From Rhododendron vialii (lineage: Eukaryota > Streptophyta > Magnoliopsida > Ericales > Ericaceae), in NCBI RefSeq assembly GCF_030253575.1, contig NC_080565.1, forward strand, positions 4,498,001 to 4,562,000: a DNA stretch of 64,000 bases, written 5' to 3'. Shown piece after piece: positions 40,431 through 52,942 of the stretch. A program made the position numbers and the translations under genes. The notes beneath the pieces are model-generated. The model saw nothing but the letters and a program-made list of their open reading frames with translations. It was not told the DNA's origin and searched no databases. The first letter of the stretch is position 1. Each line of letters starts with the position of its first letter.

Positions 40431-40791
40431 GCCACTTATGTTTTTGACATGCCATGTTAATTTGCTCTTTAGTTTGATTCCACATAGCACAATCGCCAAG
40501 AGTCTTTTAAAGGCATGAAAAATTCACACAGAATACCCGAAAGTTTGCAAAAAAAAAACGGAAGGAAGAAACATTTTGAAATTTTATTACATGAATTTAT
40601 CCCAACGAAGACATGGCCATTCTGGAACAAATTACATCGGAAAAAATTTTTATCAACAAATTACATTAAATTCTTGTAAATCAAGAAAACTAGTGGAAAC
40701 ATAAAAACTAGATTAAACCGAATGAAGAAACCCATTTGTAAAAATTGAATGATCCCTAATAAACTTGACGCACGGGATCCTGTACGGGGTG

Positions 40792-41079
40792 TTAGGATTC
40801 CGGATGAACAGGTATAATCGGGACAACCTGACGATGCCTCTTAAGGGTTTGGTGCATCTCTTTCCAGCCAGAAATAGCTAAATAACAATAGCCAAAAAAC
40901 ATCACAACGAGCATGACCATTTCGCATGATGTGCATGAAGTGAAAAAATGTTCATTTGGTTTTCCAATTTGCATTATCCTGTGCACAAGCAGATACATTA
41001 CAACGCCTGCAGAGACAGAAAACACCACACCTTCCATTGCATGCACTAGGGGATGTGATCCCTCCCCATTCTCTGCCAT
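40792..41079 (-). CDS. Possible small two-segment membrane protein, 95 aa
   Basis: A minus-strand frame from ATG at 41079 to TAA at 40792. One sees an acidic start (MAENGEGSHPLVHAMEG), a first hydrophobic segment (about 18-33, VVFSVSAGVVMYLLVH), a loop with HFFTSCTSC, a second hydrophobic segment (about 54-69, MVMLVVMFFGYCYLAI) and a basic/proline tail. I do not recognise the family. Two well-spaced membrane segments and a clean start favour a real gene, but length and the repeat-rich surroundings leave doubt. Confidence 0.45.
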   Translation of the reverse strand: MAENGEGSHPLVHAMEGVVFSVSAGVVMYLLVHRIMQIGKPNEHFFTSCTSCEMVMLVVMFFGYCYLAISGWKEMHQTLKRHRQVVPIIPVHPES

Positions 41080-42288
41080 GAAAAAAAAAATGTATAGTTT
41101 ATGTAATTAATTTGATAAAAAAAAAAAGAGAGAGAGAGACCCCGAGAGGCATTCGTCGGCGTAGGAAGATTAAAAGAATGAATGATTTCAAGAATCTAAC
41201 CCTTAATTGTAGGAACCGTCCACCTAGGGACAGTAATCGATTCCAGAATCCTATTTTCGGCATATTAGCCTATGGCTTCGGGGGGGGAAATCCTGCTCGT
41301 GCCAGGACTCGAATCGTTGACCTACTAGAACGAAATGAGGCTTCTAGCCAACAGAGATAAACTGCAGTTGGGTAATCCATTTTAGAATCATGATCCCGCG
41401 CCTTGGGGGTAAATGTCTTATTAGAATCTTGTCGGTTCAAAATTCGTTACCAATTAGTAGTACATACTAGACAGCTGAAACTTGTTACTCGGTATAAGCT
41501 AGGGAGAAGTTCTAGCAATGCTGCTTGTAAATTAAGAGATGGTATTTGACGAAACATTGAAAAGCTTGGACGCCGTAGACAAATGCAGGGTCTGCAATGC
41601 AAGGGAGATGGGAGAGGTTACAGCCTAATCAGGATAGACTACCTTACCATCTCGTTTTTGTCGAGAGCGATCTTTTAAATACCGGCGTAGAGTATGTTTT
41701 GGGATTGGTACCGTGGCATATATCAGCCATTTTATTGATAGAAATTCAATATCAAAGGCAATCCCGATACAAACGCGAAAATTAAAATCTTGGTTGGGAG
41801 GTTTATTCGCTAAGTCGAGTGTAGGATACAATGCTTGGAGCAAATAAAACTTGTAATTGCGCAAGATGAAAACCTCCGCACTGGGAAATAAAATGCATCC
41901 TAATCTTAACAGAAAATGGTAGATTTCAGGGCTTTTCATCAGTAAAAGGTTGGGCTGGATTGAACCAGCGTAGCAACCCCCGATCATTAGGGAACCCACC
42001 TGTCCTGGAATGTTCGGACTTAAGCCATAGCTGACCCAGCAGGAGAAAATATTGATCTATCACCAGGCCCCACCAAAGTGCAAGTTATTAGTATATGCTA
42101 CCAAACAAATGCAACACCTTCCACACTTCCTACCAACTTTGAAGATAAAATTTTAGGTGCCCGCAATCTCTTGGCATGCCCACTGAAACTATTACAAGAA
42201 AGAACTTCAACATAAGTGCTCTTGAAATGAGCCTTTTTCAAAGTTAGAATCCTCTCTTTTTGTTTCCTTCATACGAGATCCATACCGA
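41080..42288. other. Spacer upstream of LRR gene
   Basis: Holds an AG-rich run near 41130 and a minus-strand tRNA-like T-arm phrase, GCTGGTTCAATCCAGC (complement of about 41952-41967), with no complete tRNA around it. Nothing else is supported. Confidence 0.5.
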
Positions 42289-42296
42289 TATAAATA
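42289..42296 (+). promoter_or_regulatory. TATA box of the LRR gene
   Basis: TATAAATA lies 62 bp upstream of the start codon, leaving a leader of about 30 bases. Confidence 0.65.
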
Positions 42297-42350
42297 GCCT
42301 GGAATTTCCAAGCACAGACCAGGATTCATTTACCATCTCCTTTTGATCAA

Positions 42351-43595
42351 ATGGCCATTCCAATTGATTTGTCATTTTCCCTTTTCTCCTATTCATTCCC
42401 TGCCGCCATAGTCATGGCGACTTTCGTTCCATGGTTCGTGTACTCGGTGACTTTACAATCAGATATAGAAGCCCTTTGGAGCCTGAAGCAGGAAATTGAT
42501 CCCTACACAATATCTCCATCTTCCTTCCTACAAACTTGGAATTTCCAAGTGGATCCATGCGATGATCCAGGGGAGCGGTTTCTCGGAATCGTGTGCACGA
42601 TTCCTGCAGATAATTCAACTGCACGGGTAGTGGAGATCGATCTTGACGCTGCAGGATACAACGGGTTTCTGACACCAACGATCGGGAACCTTACCGCGCT
42701 CACCATACTTAACCTGGCCAAGAACAGGTTTTGGGGGCCAATACCTTCCTCACTTTCTAACCTACGAAATCTAACCAAACTTCAACTCTCGAATAATCTT
42801 CTCACCGGCTTTTTCCCTCCAATAATCGACAAGCTCAAGAGACTGGAGATCATTGATGTATCGCATAACGAACTGTCCGGTTCAATCCCAAGAAATATTG
42901 CCAACCATAGAACCCTAACTGTCTTAATATTGGCGAACAACCAATTCACCGGTAGGATCCCCGACCTCATGGGATTATGGCAGCTGAACACCTTAGATCT
43001 CAGCAGAAACCTACTCAATGGAAACTTACCACGGCTTCCAGTAAGGTTGAAGACATTGTTGCTGAGCAATAACAATCTATCAGGCCATATTTCACCACTA
43101 AAAAGGTTCACGAACCTAGAAACAATGGATCTCAGCGATAACAATTTTTCCGGTCCAATATACCATGAAATCCTGGCATTACCCGGTGTTAATCACATCA
43201 ACCTTTCGATCAACAGTTTCACAGAGATGGAGGTGATTGAAATTTCACACAGAGATTCGCAACTTGAGGTGCTTGACGTGCACAGTAACAACATTAGTGG
43301 TCATTTGTCGAGAAATTTAGCCACGTACCCAAATCTTACCAGAATCGATCTAGGTTACAACCAGTTTTCTGGCAGAATTCCAGTGGAATACGGCCAGATG
43401 GTGGACGGAACGTGGAGGAGTGTTTTCTTGGATAACAACTGGCTTGTGGGAAGACTACCACCTCAGTTCAACAACACTAGAGTAAGCATTACGGGAAGTC
43501 TTGCACAAAACTGTCTTGATTGCCCAGACAACATCCAGTTGTGTAATGGAGGCCAAAAACCAGCTTCACAATGTGTCGGGCCGAACACTTGGTGA
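42351..43595 (+). CDS. Secreted LRR receptor-like protein without kinase, 414 aa
   Basis: An intronless frame of 414 residues. A hydrophobic signal region (about 8-33) is followed by an LRR N-terminal cap (DIEALWSLKQEI ... VDPCDD, 38-71), then about ten plant-type leucine-rich repeats (for example NLTALTILNLAKNRFWGPIP, RNLTKLQLSNNLLTG, LEIIDVSHNELSGSIP). It closes with a C-terminal cysteine cap (NCLDCPDNIQLC ... ASQCVG). No transmembrane helix or kinase follows, and the stop comes soon after the cap. Such proteins act in the apoplast or at the plasma membrane, often with receptor kinases; the ligand is unknown. The start is the first ATG after a close TATA box. The gene converges on YIF1, with 0.73 kb between stop codons. 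Confidence 0.92.
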   Translation: MAIPIDLSFSLFSYSFPAAIVMATFVPWFVYSVTLQSDIEALWSLKQEIDPYTISPSSFLQTWNFQVDPCDDPGERFLGIVCTIPADNSTARVVEIDLDAAGYNGFLTPTIGNLTALTILNLAKNRFWGPIPSSLSNLRNLTKLQLSNNLLTGFFPPIIDKLKRLEIIDVSHNELSGSIPRNIANHRTLTVLILANNQFTGRIPDLMGLWQLNTLDLSRNLLNGNLPRLPVRLKTLLLSNNNLSGHISPLKRFTNLETMDLSDNNFSGPIYHEILALPGVNHINLSINSFTEMEVIEISHRDSQLEVLDVHSNNISGHLSRNLATYPNLTRIDLGYNQFSGRIPVEYGQMVDGTWRSVFLDNNWLVGRLPPQFNNTRVSITGSLAQNCLDCPDNIQLCNGGQKPASQCVGPNTW

Positions 43596-44323
43596 GAGAA
43601 TTTCTGGGCAACAAGATTTGCATAATGCATTCTTATTGGATGAGTGTACCTTTCACATAAGTAGAAACTGATACTTCTAGGCTCCTTTTAGTTGTCAAAA
43701 AGTTAATGTAGGAAAATTAATCCCAGAAAAGTTTAGTGAGGAACTACAAGGAAAGAGAGAGAATTCCCGAAATACGTTCCTTCTTTTTTTGGGTCAAATC
43801 GGAAATTGATATGTTCATTCAATACATCAACAAACGAATTTAGCAGAAAATTTAAGATGTAATTTGATGGCCTAAACAAGATTCCTACAAAATACAATAG
43901 GTTTTGCAGAACAAAGTTGAGGGGAAACTCTTCTTCATGGGAAGTTACAGATGCAAGCCCTAAAAGTTTTCTACTAATTGAACACATTAAAAATGGCTAG
44001 TCTCATACTTTCCTTTCTTCTCCTTGGCAAGTAGTAATAGTTTTTCACATGTGCAAAATAGTAACTCGAAGCATTACCAAGATACAAAAGGACCTAGTGT
44101 TGATGTGGTAGCTAAGGTGCGCCTTTAGCATGCGGTAGGCCTCGGTTATGAGAATTCTACCTATTGCACAAACAACAACAAAAACAAGCAAGTATCTGGG
44201 GACCATTAGCGAGTAAACAAGATTAGAACTCAACCCAAATGAGTCCCACAAAAATAGACATAGACTACAACAACTCAAAAGTTTTAACAGCGCGTTTCTA
44301 ACCCAGTTACAAAGAGATGGTGT
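43596..44323. other. Convergent 3' regions of LRR and YIF1 genes
   Basis: Holds the two 3' UTRs. No further gene or element is recognised. Confidence 0.6.
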
Positions 44324-47300
44324 CTAAAAAAGCCAATGAACGCCAACATTGCCAAGCCAAATGAAAAGTGGGAACTGAGCCAAAGCAATGAGGAGCAAAA
44401 GAAAATGTTGCTTGCTCGACTCATGACTTCTCACCTCCGAAAAGAGTACTCTCTTCATTGTCTTCACTAAGAAAATCGCCATGCATAAACACGTCCATGG
44501 CATCAGAAAGTAGTACGAGTAACTCCAGATGATCCTCCCAAGGACAGCCAAACACATTCCTGTAAATGAATAGCCTGCGTATGCAACGATGTCCAAGAAA
44601 GGAGCCTCCCCACTTCCTAGTGAAATCAAAGATGCCTTCAGCAGGACAAATTGCAAAAACCAGCCTACTAGTCCCTTCATGAACAGCCAACTTAGAGTTT
44701 CAGGACTAAACCTGCCAACAAAAAACAGATAATCAGCACCGGCTAAGGTATAACGCAGGTTCCAGTAAGCCCCAAATTTTCTAGAAGTCCGAAATTTTAG
44801 CACTCTTTCAATATTAAGGCCTAGAAGAAAACAAAATGTCTATGCTAATGACCACCCCCACCCACAAGAAAAAAAGGACCGACACTCGTAAGTCTACTTC
44901 TCAAGCCAAAAACAACCCCTTTATCCAAAGACCCATAAAACAAATTGTTCTTTAATTGCTAACATGCAAATGGCATTTCTTATGCATAGCCCTCAATAAC
45001 CGGAATGAACAAAACATAATTTGTCTCCAATGTATAGCAACAAAGAAAACTCTCATCTGAAGGCCTAACAAAATAGACCAAGTATTTGTCCAAACGCCTC
45101 ATTACTAAGGCAGTAACCTAGAGTCTAATAACTTTCAGTACACGTAAATGGCAATAAATCCTATTTAAATTAAGAGTCAAATATTAAAAAGCCCTTTAAG
45201 AGATTTCGTTTTAGATCCCAAACATCAGCAGGCAGGCCCTGGATGTTAAATATTAGGATGTGGGGATGTCTATAGTGTGCTATTGGGTATGTGAGATGGC
45301 GAAGGGGGAGTGAGACAGAAGAAATGGGTTCATTTCCAATTCGACAGCACCTCCCTTTCCCATGCAACACAAGTAGGAGGAGAAAGACCAAAAGCAATGC
45401 GGTCATATATGAATGACATTATTCGCAAATTGTGTGCGAAGTCCCCTCTGCCCAGCAATCTATAATTTTGTCAGGCCCCTTACATGAATGAGGGAACTCA
45501 TCATTCACGAACAGGTTTTTCTTTGAAAGCCAAAGCAAAATATTTTGGAAGCCATATTAACAATCTGCGAAGTGCGAACTATCTCCACTGCCTATGCTGT
45601 AGATGTGATTTACACGCTCATGACATTTACATGTTTGTATTACCCTGTGAAAACTAAGATGCATACAATCCCGAGGCAAATTTAGCCATGAGCAATATGT
45701 ATCTCAGCCAGTAATATATTTCTTGTATATGCTTTAAATCCTTCCATATTACCTACTCCACTCTCACATGGCATAGTAGTTGTGTCTAAATATAATGATT
45801 AATGCATTACTGTTATGAACTAATGTCACGCATTATCAAGAGAATGTCGAGATAAAATGAAACATTATACATTGTTATATAGATACCGTCCTCAGTTGTT
45901 CGGCTGTATACTTAAATTACGTTACTTACATAAGCATGACCATACTTATCACCATACTGATTGTCTTACTTGTATAACATTACCCATCTAAGTGATTGTT
46001 AGCTTCTTTGCAACAAACTACAGGAGCAGACACACTGCTGGTCCTGCTTTCAATTCAACTTCCTAATAGCATCACGTCCTGGTGTCTTGACTACTGCGAG
46101 CCAAACAACTTTTAGAGGACTATTATGCGACTGGTTTTGCTAGCTTCTCATACAATGTGAAACAATGAAACTCAACAAGCCTTAATCAAATTGCTTCAGC
46201 TAGGAATCCTTCTACATTCACCTGTCAACTCTTTGCAAGGCCAAATCTTCTATCAGTACGAGGGAATATATATTCTACTATAGAAAAGGAGAACACCGTA
46301 TGGTGTCTCCTGATTTTTGTCAGTGAGTACAAATCTTAACTTTGTCAATTACTTTGCATTATCTAGTGGAGGGTAAGAATGAGATGAATTTCAAATCAGG
46401 AGCAATACATAATTTTAAGAATCATCGCAGTTACAACTCAAGGGACTCCTTGCAACTACAACTTCTTTCCAAGTAATATCAAGCTAAACAGCAAAACACC
46501 CACTCAAAAACCAGAACTTCCAAATGGTTCACCATCATTGGAACAAAGGAAAAAACGTGCACGGTGAGTCCATTCTAAGCAGGGTTGAACCGTTGAAGAA
46601 CAAGTCCCAGTTATGCAAGTTCAGAGTTTTTTGTTACGAGTCCGATTCAACACATTCATCTTACAACTAAAGAAATTAGAGTCCTTTTTTGGACTCTAAT
46701 TCGTCCGTGAACAAAGAAGAAGAGGGATAAAGGAAAAATGGATGGGCAAGCCATAATTTCCCAAGGTGAGGATTTTTGTTGTTCATGTTTGGATACTAAA
46801 CGAACTTTCATTCGAGGCAAGAGATTTTATGCACTCATGTGTTTCTAAGTGAAATGAGAAAATATATCATCGAGGGAGCATTTGACACCAACGTTAGCAC
46901 CAAAGTGAGGAAAATAATTTGTCACATTTCAGTGTGGTATGGTCTCCTCATTTGTGACAAGTTTTACAGAAAGAGAAAGACTAAGAAGGGTTAAGCAATG
47001 ACTAAATAGTAACTTAATCATTTAATTTGTAGGTAATCCAAAGATTAAAATATATTTCGACAAATACCGTTTATTTTCTATGTGAACAATTAGCACATGC
47101 ATCGCACGTGCCATGCTGTTTCTTGCCCTTATCCAATCTCTTGTCCTTCAAGTACCTCAACTTGGATCAAATCACTCCTAGACTAAAATGTACACGGGCC
47201 AACATTTTAACAGCCTTCCTCCCATTGGTTCTTTCAGTTGTGCAACTTCTAACATGCTTCAACATACTCCTTAATCCTTATTGACAAAGCTACTCTCCTT

Positions 47301-49863
47301 TACGTAGGACTTACCTTTCCTCATACTCCAATTTATATTGATATGTGCCTTTTCTATCTCGCTCAAACTTAAGTGAAATCTTCAGATTTTTAAGTATCCC
47401 ATCGAAGTTCTTCAAGGAAGTTAACTCATGCTATAACATTGGAGGGGCTTGGCTGATGCCGCTAGACATTCTTCTACTTTCCAAGTCATTGACCAAAGTG
47501 TGCCATACTGTCAGAGTGATAGAGGCAGACACATTTTTATTTATGTGGTGCATTTGGAGGGTGGTTGACAGATTGAAGTAACTTTCACAAAGGCTTCAAA
47601 GTGACTACATTCTTATCAATCTTGGTGAAAGGAAAATATTTTTTGAATAACTAGATTTTAAAGGAGAGTTGAATTTTGTTGGACATGGTTTGAACAGAGA
47701 ACGTGAAGGAAATTTTAAGTCAGCATATTTCACCAAGTAACTAACAAACAAAGTTCAAGTTGTACAAGGGGAAGGAGAAGCTGGGGAATATCAGAAAGAC
47801 CGCATCAGGCACTAACAAAGACAAAACAGGGCAAATCCATTTTTGCAGGAAGAAAACAGGGAAAGCTATTATTGCAAACAATGGAAGTGTGAGTATGCAA
47901 ATTCTTACTTTCCATGAATACCCAACGAGAAGCCAGCAAGCACGATATAGGTACCAAAAACCATGAACGGAATGTATAAGTCTGGTGCATTAATATCATA
48001 AATTGGAGGTTTGTACGAGAGCCTCCCCCCTACAGGCTCAGTTACCCTTGTCCAATGACCCTAGAGGAACAAAAATAAGATTAATAGTATGAAAAGATTG
48101 TGACAAATATAACTAATAATAACGTTTTCCCTTACCCTGTGCAGAAAAGGGAACAAAACAACCTTCAATTTGTTCCTCACATAGCTATCATTGACTTGGA
48201 AATAGTACTGTGGATCAGAGAAGTACCTACTTATCTGCACATTTCATCGTAAGCAGTGAATTTCGAAACCCCACCATCAATCAATGAAGTACGTGCATTT
48301 GATGCCTAAACTACTGCCTCATAAGAGAATCACAAAATATTCTTTGAAGACTACAAAGACTTTTGTAATATCACAACAGCATCTTCTTTTTGAAGACTAC
48401 AAAGACTTTTGTAAAATCACAACAGCATCTTTTTTTTGTCCAGATAAAGAACCGAAAACAACGATAATTCAAAAAAAATGTCAAATGCGGAAACGGAGAA
48501 CGTTCATCCAACAGAAGCACTTCATAGCTAATTGGAGTCTGAGATGCCAAGGATTTTGTCAGAATTTGCTGACCACCATATCATCTAAAAGCATATACTG
48601 TTAGAGAGAGGGGTAACTTCACGAACCCTTACCCCATCCCTTCTGGTGTGGCCAAGCTCCCTTCCATAAGTAGCCAAACAACTACGCAATTTAATAATGT
48701 CGTAGGTGGTGACGTTTGAACACATGATACCACAGTAAATAGTTGACTACCATATAGAAACTTAAGCTATTAGAGAGTGTGTTAAACTTGATTAGATATA
48801 TCATATATCTCACTAAATTTCTACTCTGTCACGAAGCATTTTAGTTAGATGCATATTCAGATCCACCAAAATAAATTGTTTCATTTCTGTTACCACAGCC
48901 ACAAGTGAATCATGGAAATATCAAAGGGACCATATCTGTTGCAAGATAATTTCTGCTAGCCAAAATTGAAGGAAGGAATCAAACAGATAAACATACAAAG
49001 GTCTCCCGAACAGAACATATAAACATGAAATTCATTCAAATAGTCCAATAGTTTTTGAAAAACAAATTGAAGTCATTCCTAAATCCTAATATTCGGAAAC
49101 CCTATGAAAACTTTACAGATACAATTTTACCTCATGCACCACAAGTTAATTTGGAGTGTTTTCGTGGGTGTCTAAGTGCGAGGCAATTGCTCTCCAAGTG
49201 TCTAAAGCGCATAAGAGTTCAGAAAATGCAGAATACAATAGGATATGTTCTGACGTGTGTCTAATAGATGTCTACAATTGATGAGTCTCGTGCATGTCCA
49301 TGTACAACACGACACTTCCCCTTTTCACACGTGCATGTGCTTCTTAACACCAACTCATATAACAATGATCTAAAGTAAAGGGCAGGGGGAAAAACTCCGT
49401 GATGCCTATAGCCAACATATGCATTTGCAGTAGAAGAGTTCCTGGGAATGACAAGTCCTTAATGATTCCATCGAAAGTTTTCTCACTAGCACAAAAACTT
49501 CCGTTAATCAAACAAAATGCAAGTGTCTATCTGCAAAAATCAATGCCCACTGTAACAATAAGCATCCTTACTTTCTATTCCCCTTTTCTTTTTTGGGTGC
49601 AACGGAAAGTAACGTCCCCCTACTTTTCCTCAAATATACCAGTATACATGAGTTTGTCTATAATTCTATGAAGCATTATGCATATTACTTACATTGCTCT
49701 GCACATACTCTGAGCTTGATCCTAGGATTCTCTCTCCATATGCACCCAGTCCACCTCTTATAAGTCCTGAGCCAGCACCATAGAATGCATTTCCAAGTGG
49801 ATTAGACTGCAGATTTGTTGGTGGTCTTGGACCCACCTGGTTGGCTCCTAAGTTGTCATACAT
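44324..49863 (-). CDS. YIF1: YIF1-family ER-Golgi membrane protein
   Basis: Four coding exons on the minus strand, in order 49863-49693, 48234-48136, 48060-47909 and 44711-44324, have GT-AG introns and give exactly 269 residues, the usual plant length. Family blocks in order: [26 protein letters not shown] (24-43), [60 protein letters not shown], then about five membrane segments to [24 protein letters not shown]1 with YIP1 works in COPII vesicle traffic between ER and Golgi. The last exon joins across a 3.2-kb intron through a split AAG codon. An acceptor sits two bases before the ATG, so the 5' UTR is spliced from an upstream exon near 51755-51870. That leader intron holds the nested SINE/Stowaway pair. 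Confidence 0.96.
48343..48434 (+). repeat. 46-bp tandem duplication in YIF1 intron 2
   Basis: TTTGAAGACTACAAAGACTT and the following bases at 48343-48388 are repeated at 48389-48434 with very few changes. Confidence 0.9.
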
Positions 49864-49865
49864 AT

Positions 49866-51060
49866 CTGCAATAGGAAGGAAAGGAGGAAACATTGTCACA
49901 CCAACTTCGCTAATAAGTGAAGTGAAAAACGGCAGAAAAGAATTTCCACAAGCAACAAGGTCTTTTGAGTCCAGAGGACGTTTAACTTTCTTCTGCATGA
50001 CCAAATTATGCAGTACTAAAATCACACTATTACAGCTATATGCAGTGTTGATGAAATAATCAAGATGAATAATCAAGGACAGCTAAAGATTCTTCAATAA
50101 AAGATCATAACCGCATGACAATTTAAATGCAAGAGATGTCATTAGAGAGCAATCTTAGCTGAAATTGACATTACAATAACAATTTAACATCTTCTATTCC
50201 ATATAAGATAACCCTACACATCTCGAGGTTGGAAGCCAGAAGGGCACATTTATCAGCCTTGAGATTGTTTGTGAATGTTTAGCTTTATTCTCAGGCACAA
50301 AAAATTTAATTTCTTTACAGCAGCAACCTTGTTAACTTTGACCTCAATAGCAATTAAATTTGGCTCACTAAAATTTAAATAGTTGTCCGTCCGCTGCCAA
50401 ACACCACCGCCCTATCCATGCTCCCACACACATATCCGATAAGTGAATTGAATAAACAAGCAGAAGAGTTTGTACACTTCTAGCTATGTGCAGTAGCCAC
50501 TCCAACTATTTAATTCTTCCCAAGGACTTGATGAATAATGAGAGAGATTATGAGAAAACAACAAAAGCTCTTCAAATAGTTTCTTTTTCAGAAACAACAA
50601 ACAGTACAAAGTGGCAGATGCCAAGAAGAAGAAAATTTGTACACACAACAAAACATTACTTCAAGTAATATGATCAAAACATTTTCCTTGAATACACCCA
50701 TAATAAGATTCGGAGAACCGCTCATTAAGTTTTTCAAAACAACAACTCAGCCAATTCAAGAACAAACAAATTATCATAAATCCCAACAACTTGGTATCAA
50801 CATTCAAATCCTTCTTTACCAATCTACTCCACATAGAGCAGCAGAGCCTTCTGAAAGCTTTGGCAATATGTTGCCATCTCAGCCATACTCTTCTTAACCC
50901 CATTGTTTAAGAATGCCATACCCAACAAGAATCGTTTGACTCCTTACTAGCTCAATGCCATGAATGCTTCTCGTATATGAATAACAAGTTTCGACATCTA
51001 AAGCCTGTGGAAGGTACCTGATTTGAAGCCCTATGGTTCTCGAATTTCAGCAATAGATAA
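49866..51060. other. YIF1 leader intron, left part
   Basis: Lies between the first coding exon and the proposed leader exon. AT-rich, with no second gene supported. Confidence 0.5.
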
Positions 51061-51062
51061 TA

Positions 51063-51457
51063 ATCCCTCCATCCCATAAAGAATGTCCATTTTCACTATT
51101 CATCTCTCTCGTCTTTTATTTTTATTTTATTTTTTTGGTAATGCGGCGTTTCCTAGGCCAACTTGCGCGCACCTCGAACTAATCCCTACAGCCCCTCCCA
51201 CAGCTGTTTCACACCCTTACGTGTGGAGGTGAGGTGGCCCCAAGAGTTGCTAGAAAGGGGAATCAAACCCTCAAATCCCTAAGTCGGCCAAGACCACCAA
51301 GCCAACCCGTTGGGGTTGTCTTTTATGGTCATAAACACTTCGTCTAATATAACTAAGTGATATCCATCAGATGCAGTTTGAAAATGACTGCTACTATGAA
51401 TTAAAAAACGATAGATATGAATAGTGAAAATGGACATTCTCTGGAGGACGGAGTGAG
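51063..51457. mobile_element. Stowaway-like MITE, interrupted by a SINE
   Basis: The left end ATCCCTCCATCCCATAAAGA and the complemented right end CTCACTCCGTCCTCCAGAGA both continue into ATGTCCATTTTCACTATTCA. TA stands at both edges (51061-51062 and 51458-51459). These are marks of Tc1/Mariner-type Stowaway elements. The SINE at 51120-51317 is inside; without it the MITE would be about 190 bp. Confidence 0.88.
51120..51317 (-). mobile_element. tRNA-derived SINE nested in the MITE
   Basis: A 198-bp insert flanked by GTCTTTTAT (51111-51119 and 51318-51326). On the minus strand it carries a pol III B box (GGTTTGATTCC) and ends in an A-rich tail (the T-rich run after 51120). It is a different SINE from that at 8082 but of similar build. 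Confidence 0.88.
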
Positions 51458-51642
51458 TACAACTTTCCGGAGTCCCCAAACTATTAAGTTCGTGATCGTT
51501 CGAGCCTTTGAGGGACAGAAGAAAGCAATACTTGATCTAGGTTTGAAAGAACTAAAAGCCAACAAAAAAATAAACATTTCAGAGTACCAATCCAGGCTAA
51601 CAACAAACAGATCTTCCGCTTCAAAATAAATCCGATAGAAAA

Positions 51643-51647
<5 letters not shown>

Positions 51648-51697
<50 letters not shown>

Positions 51698-51870
51698 TTT
51701 GAAGCGCACCTTTTGTATAATGTGCGAAGCGATTCAAGAGCAGAATGTGGTTACCAGTGGGGTCTCCGGCGACAGGATCCGATCTCCGGTGATGTCTCCG
51801 GCGTGGAGAAACGTATACGCAAAAGTAGAGTGAGGAAATTGGAGAGAGGAAAGGCACATGGAACAGAATT
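51648..51870 (-). promoter_or_regulatory. YIF1 leader exon and (GA)n promoter-type tract
   Basis: On the minus strand a leader-like stretch (about 51870-51755) ends in CACTG before the donor GTAACC (51754-51749). A 45-base GA/CT run at 51648-51692 lies just inside the intron. The exon is inferred from the acceptor next to the YIF1 start codon; the transcription start is unknown. Confidence 0.45.
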
Positions 51871-52070
51871 TAAATGCGATTTATATCCAATTGTTACGTT
51901 CGTCATCCAGCCAACCACAAGTTGCCAGCTCAACAAGTTAACCAATGCAACAATTTTACCACCACATCCAAACACATGCCCATTTTTTGAGAGGGTAAGA
52001 GGGTAATTTCACTTATTAAAGTCATACAAGCAAGTGCGTGGGCTCGACGCTTATGTGTATGGGTGTGTAA

Positions 52071-52296
52071 GGCGGACCCAGGGTGCTGTAGTGACCCCTC
52101 CGCACTATACGTGTAGTGCAACCAATCCGACCATCCATCTCGACAATGGACGACTCGGATTTTCATCCGAACAATAGACGGTTAGGATTTGTAGGAGTTC
52201 GGATTAAACCCAAACTGTCCACACCGAGATGGATGGTCAGATCGACCGCACTACGGTGTAGTGCAGCGGGTGCACTACAACCCCTCCCATTCCACG
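52071..52296. mobile_element. MITE, family 2 (copy 1)
   Basis: An inverted-repeat-like block with GTGTAGTGCAACC near the left and GTGTAGTGCAGCGGGTGCAC near the right. The inner CGACAATGGACG segment recurs in opposite orientation at 56320-56499. The ends are imperfect. Confidence 0.7.
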
Positions 52297-52299
52297 TAA

Positions 52300-52403
52300 G
52301 GCCCCGTTTTGCTAATTAAAGGTAATGTATTATGAGAGAATGACTTATCTTATAAAACAAAAAATCAATATTTAAAAAATAATAATCATAGCGAAACGGA
52401 GCC
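52300..52403. mobile_element. Short Tourist-like MITE
   Basis: A 104-bp element has ends GGCCCCGTTTTGCTA and, complemented, GGCTCCGTTTCGCTA, and is flanked by TAA (52297-52299 and 52404-52406). It directly abuts the family 2 MITE. Confidence 0.88.
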
Positions 52404-52406
52404 TAA

Positions 52407-52939
52407 ATAGATGTGGTTGTTGCATTTTTGTTATGGTCCAATTAACGGCATTTTTACTACAACCACAACACATTTACCCCCAAGTGTTGTAAGTATTTGG
52501 GTGTTTATTTGTAAACTTTTTGCAATTAACCGATTTGTATGCTTTGTATAGAAATTTTAACTTTTTAATGAGATTTCTAACAATACGCCTTATTTTTCAT
52601 CTTTAAAATTACTTTTAATTATCTATGAGGGTTAGTTAATTAGTTTGTGAAATTTACATACTCTTTTCTTAATTTTCAAGAAGACATCTCCATATAGAAA
52701 ACCAAACAAACAAAATGGGAAGAAAAGAATATATATTAATTGGTTTATTAAATCCGGCTCTTTACCCTTTTATTCGCCGAGGTTAACTCAATTTTCTAAA
52801 CACGATTTAGCAACAATAACAAGAGAAAAAGAACTTGAAAACTAGATTTACAACAAGACAAAAGCAAAAAAAAAAAAGGTGTGTTTATTGAACACATTTT
52901 CTTGATTTAGGACAAAAGCAATTCTTTGTATACATGTTC
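52407..52939. other. Gene-free AT-rich spacer
   Basis: Nothing recognisable. Confidence 0.5.
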
Positions 52940-52942
52940 TTA

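Noticed and set aside
41625-41999. Minus-strand frame of 124 codons
   Set aside because: Starts inside the tRNA-like phrase, has no recognisable motif, and sits in repeat-rich spacer.
41950-42030. Minus-strand tRNA-like T-arm
   Set aside because: The T-arm phrase resembles tRNA-Tyr, but the acceptor and anticodon arms cannot be formed.
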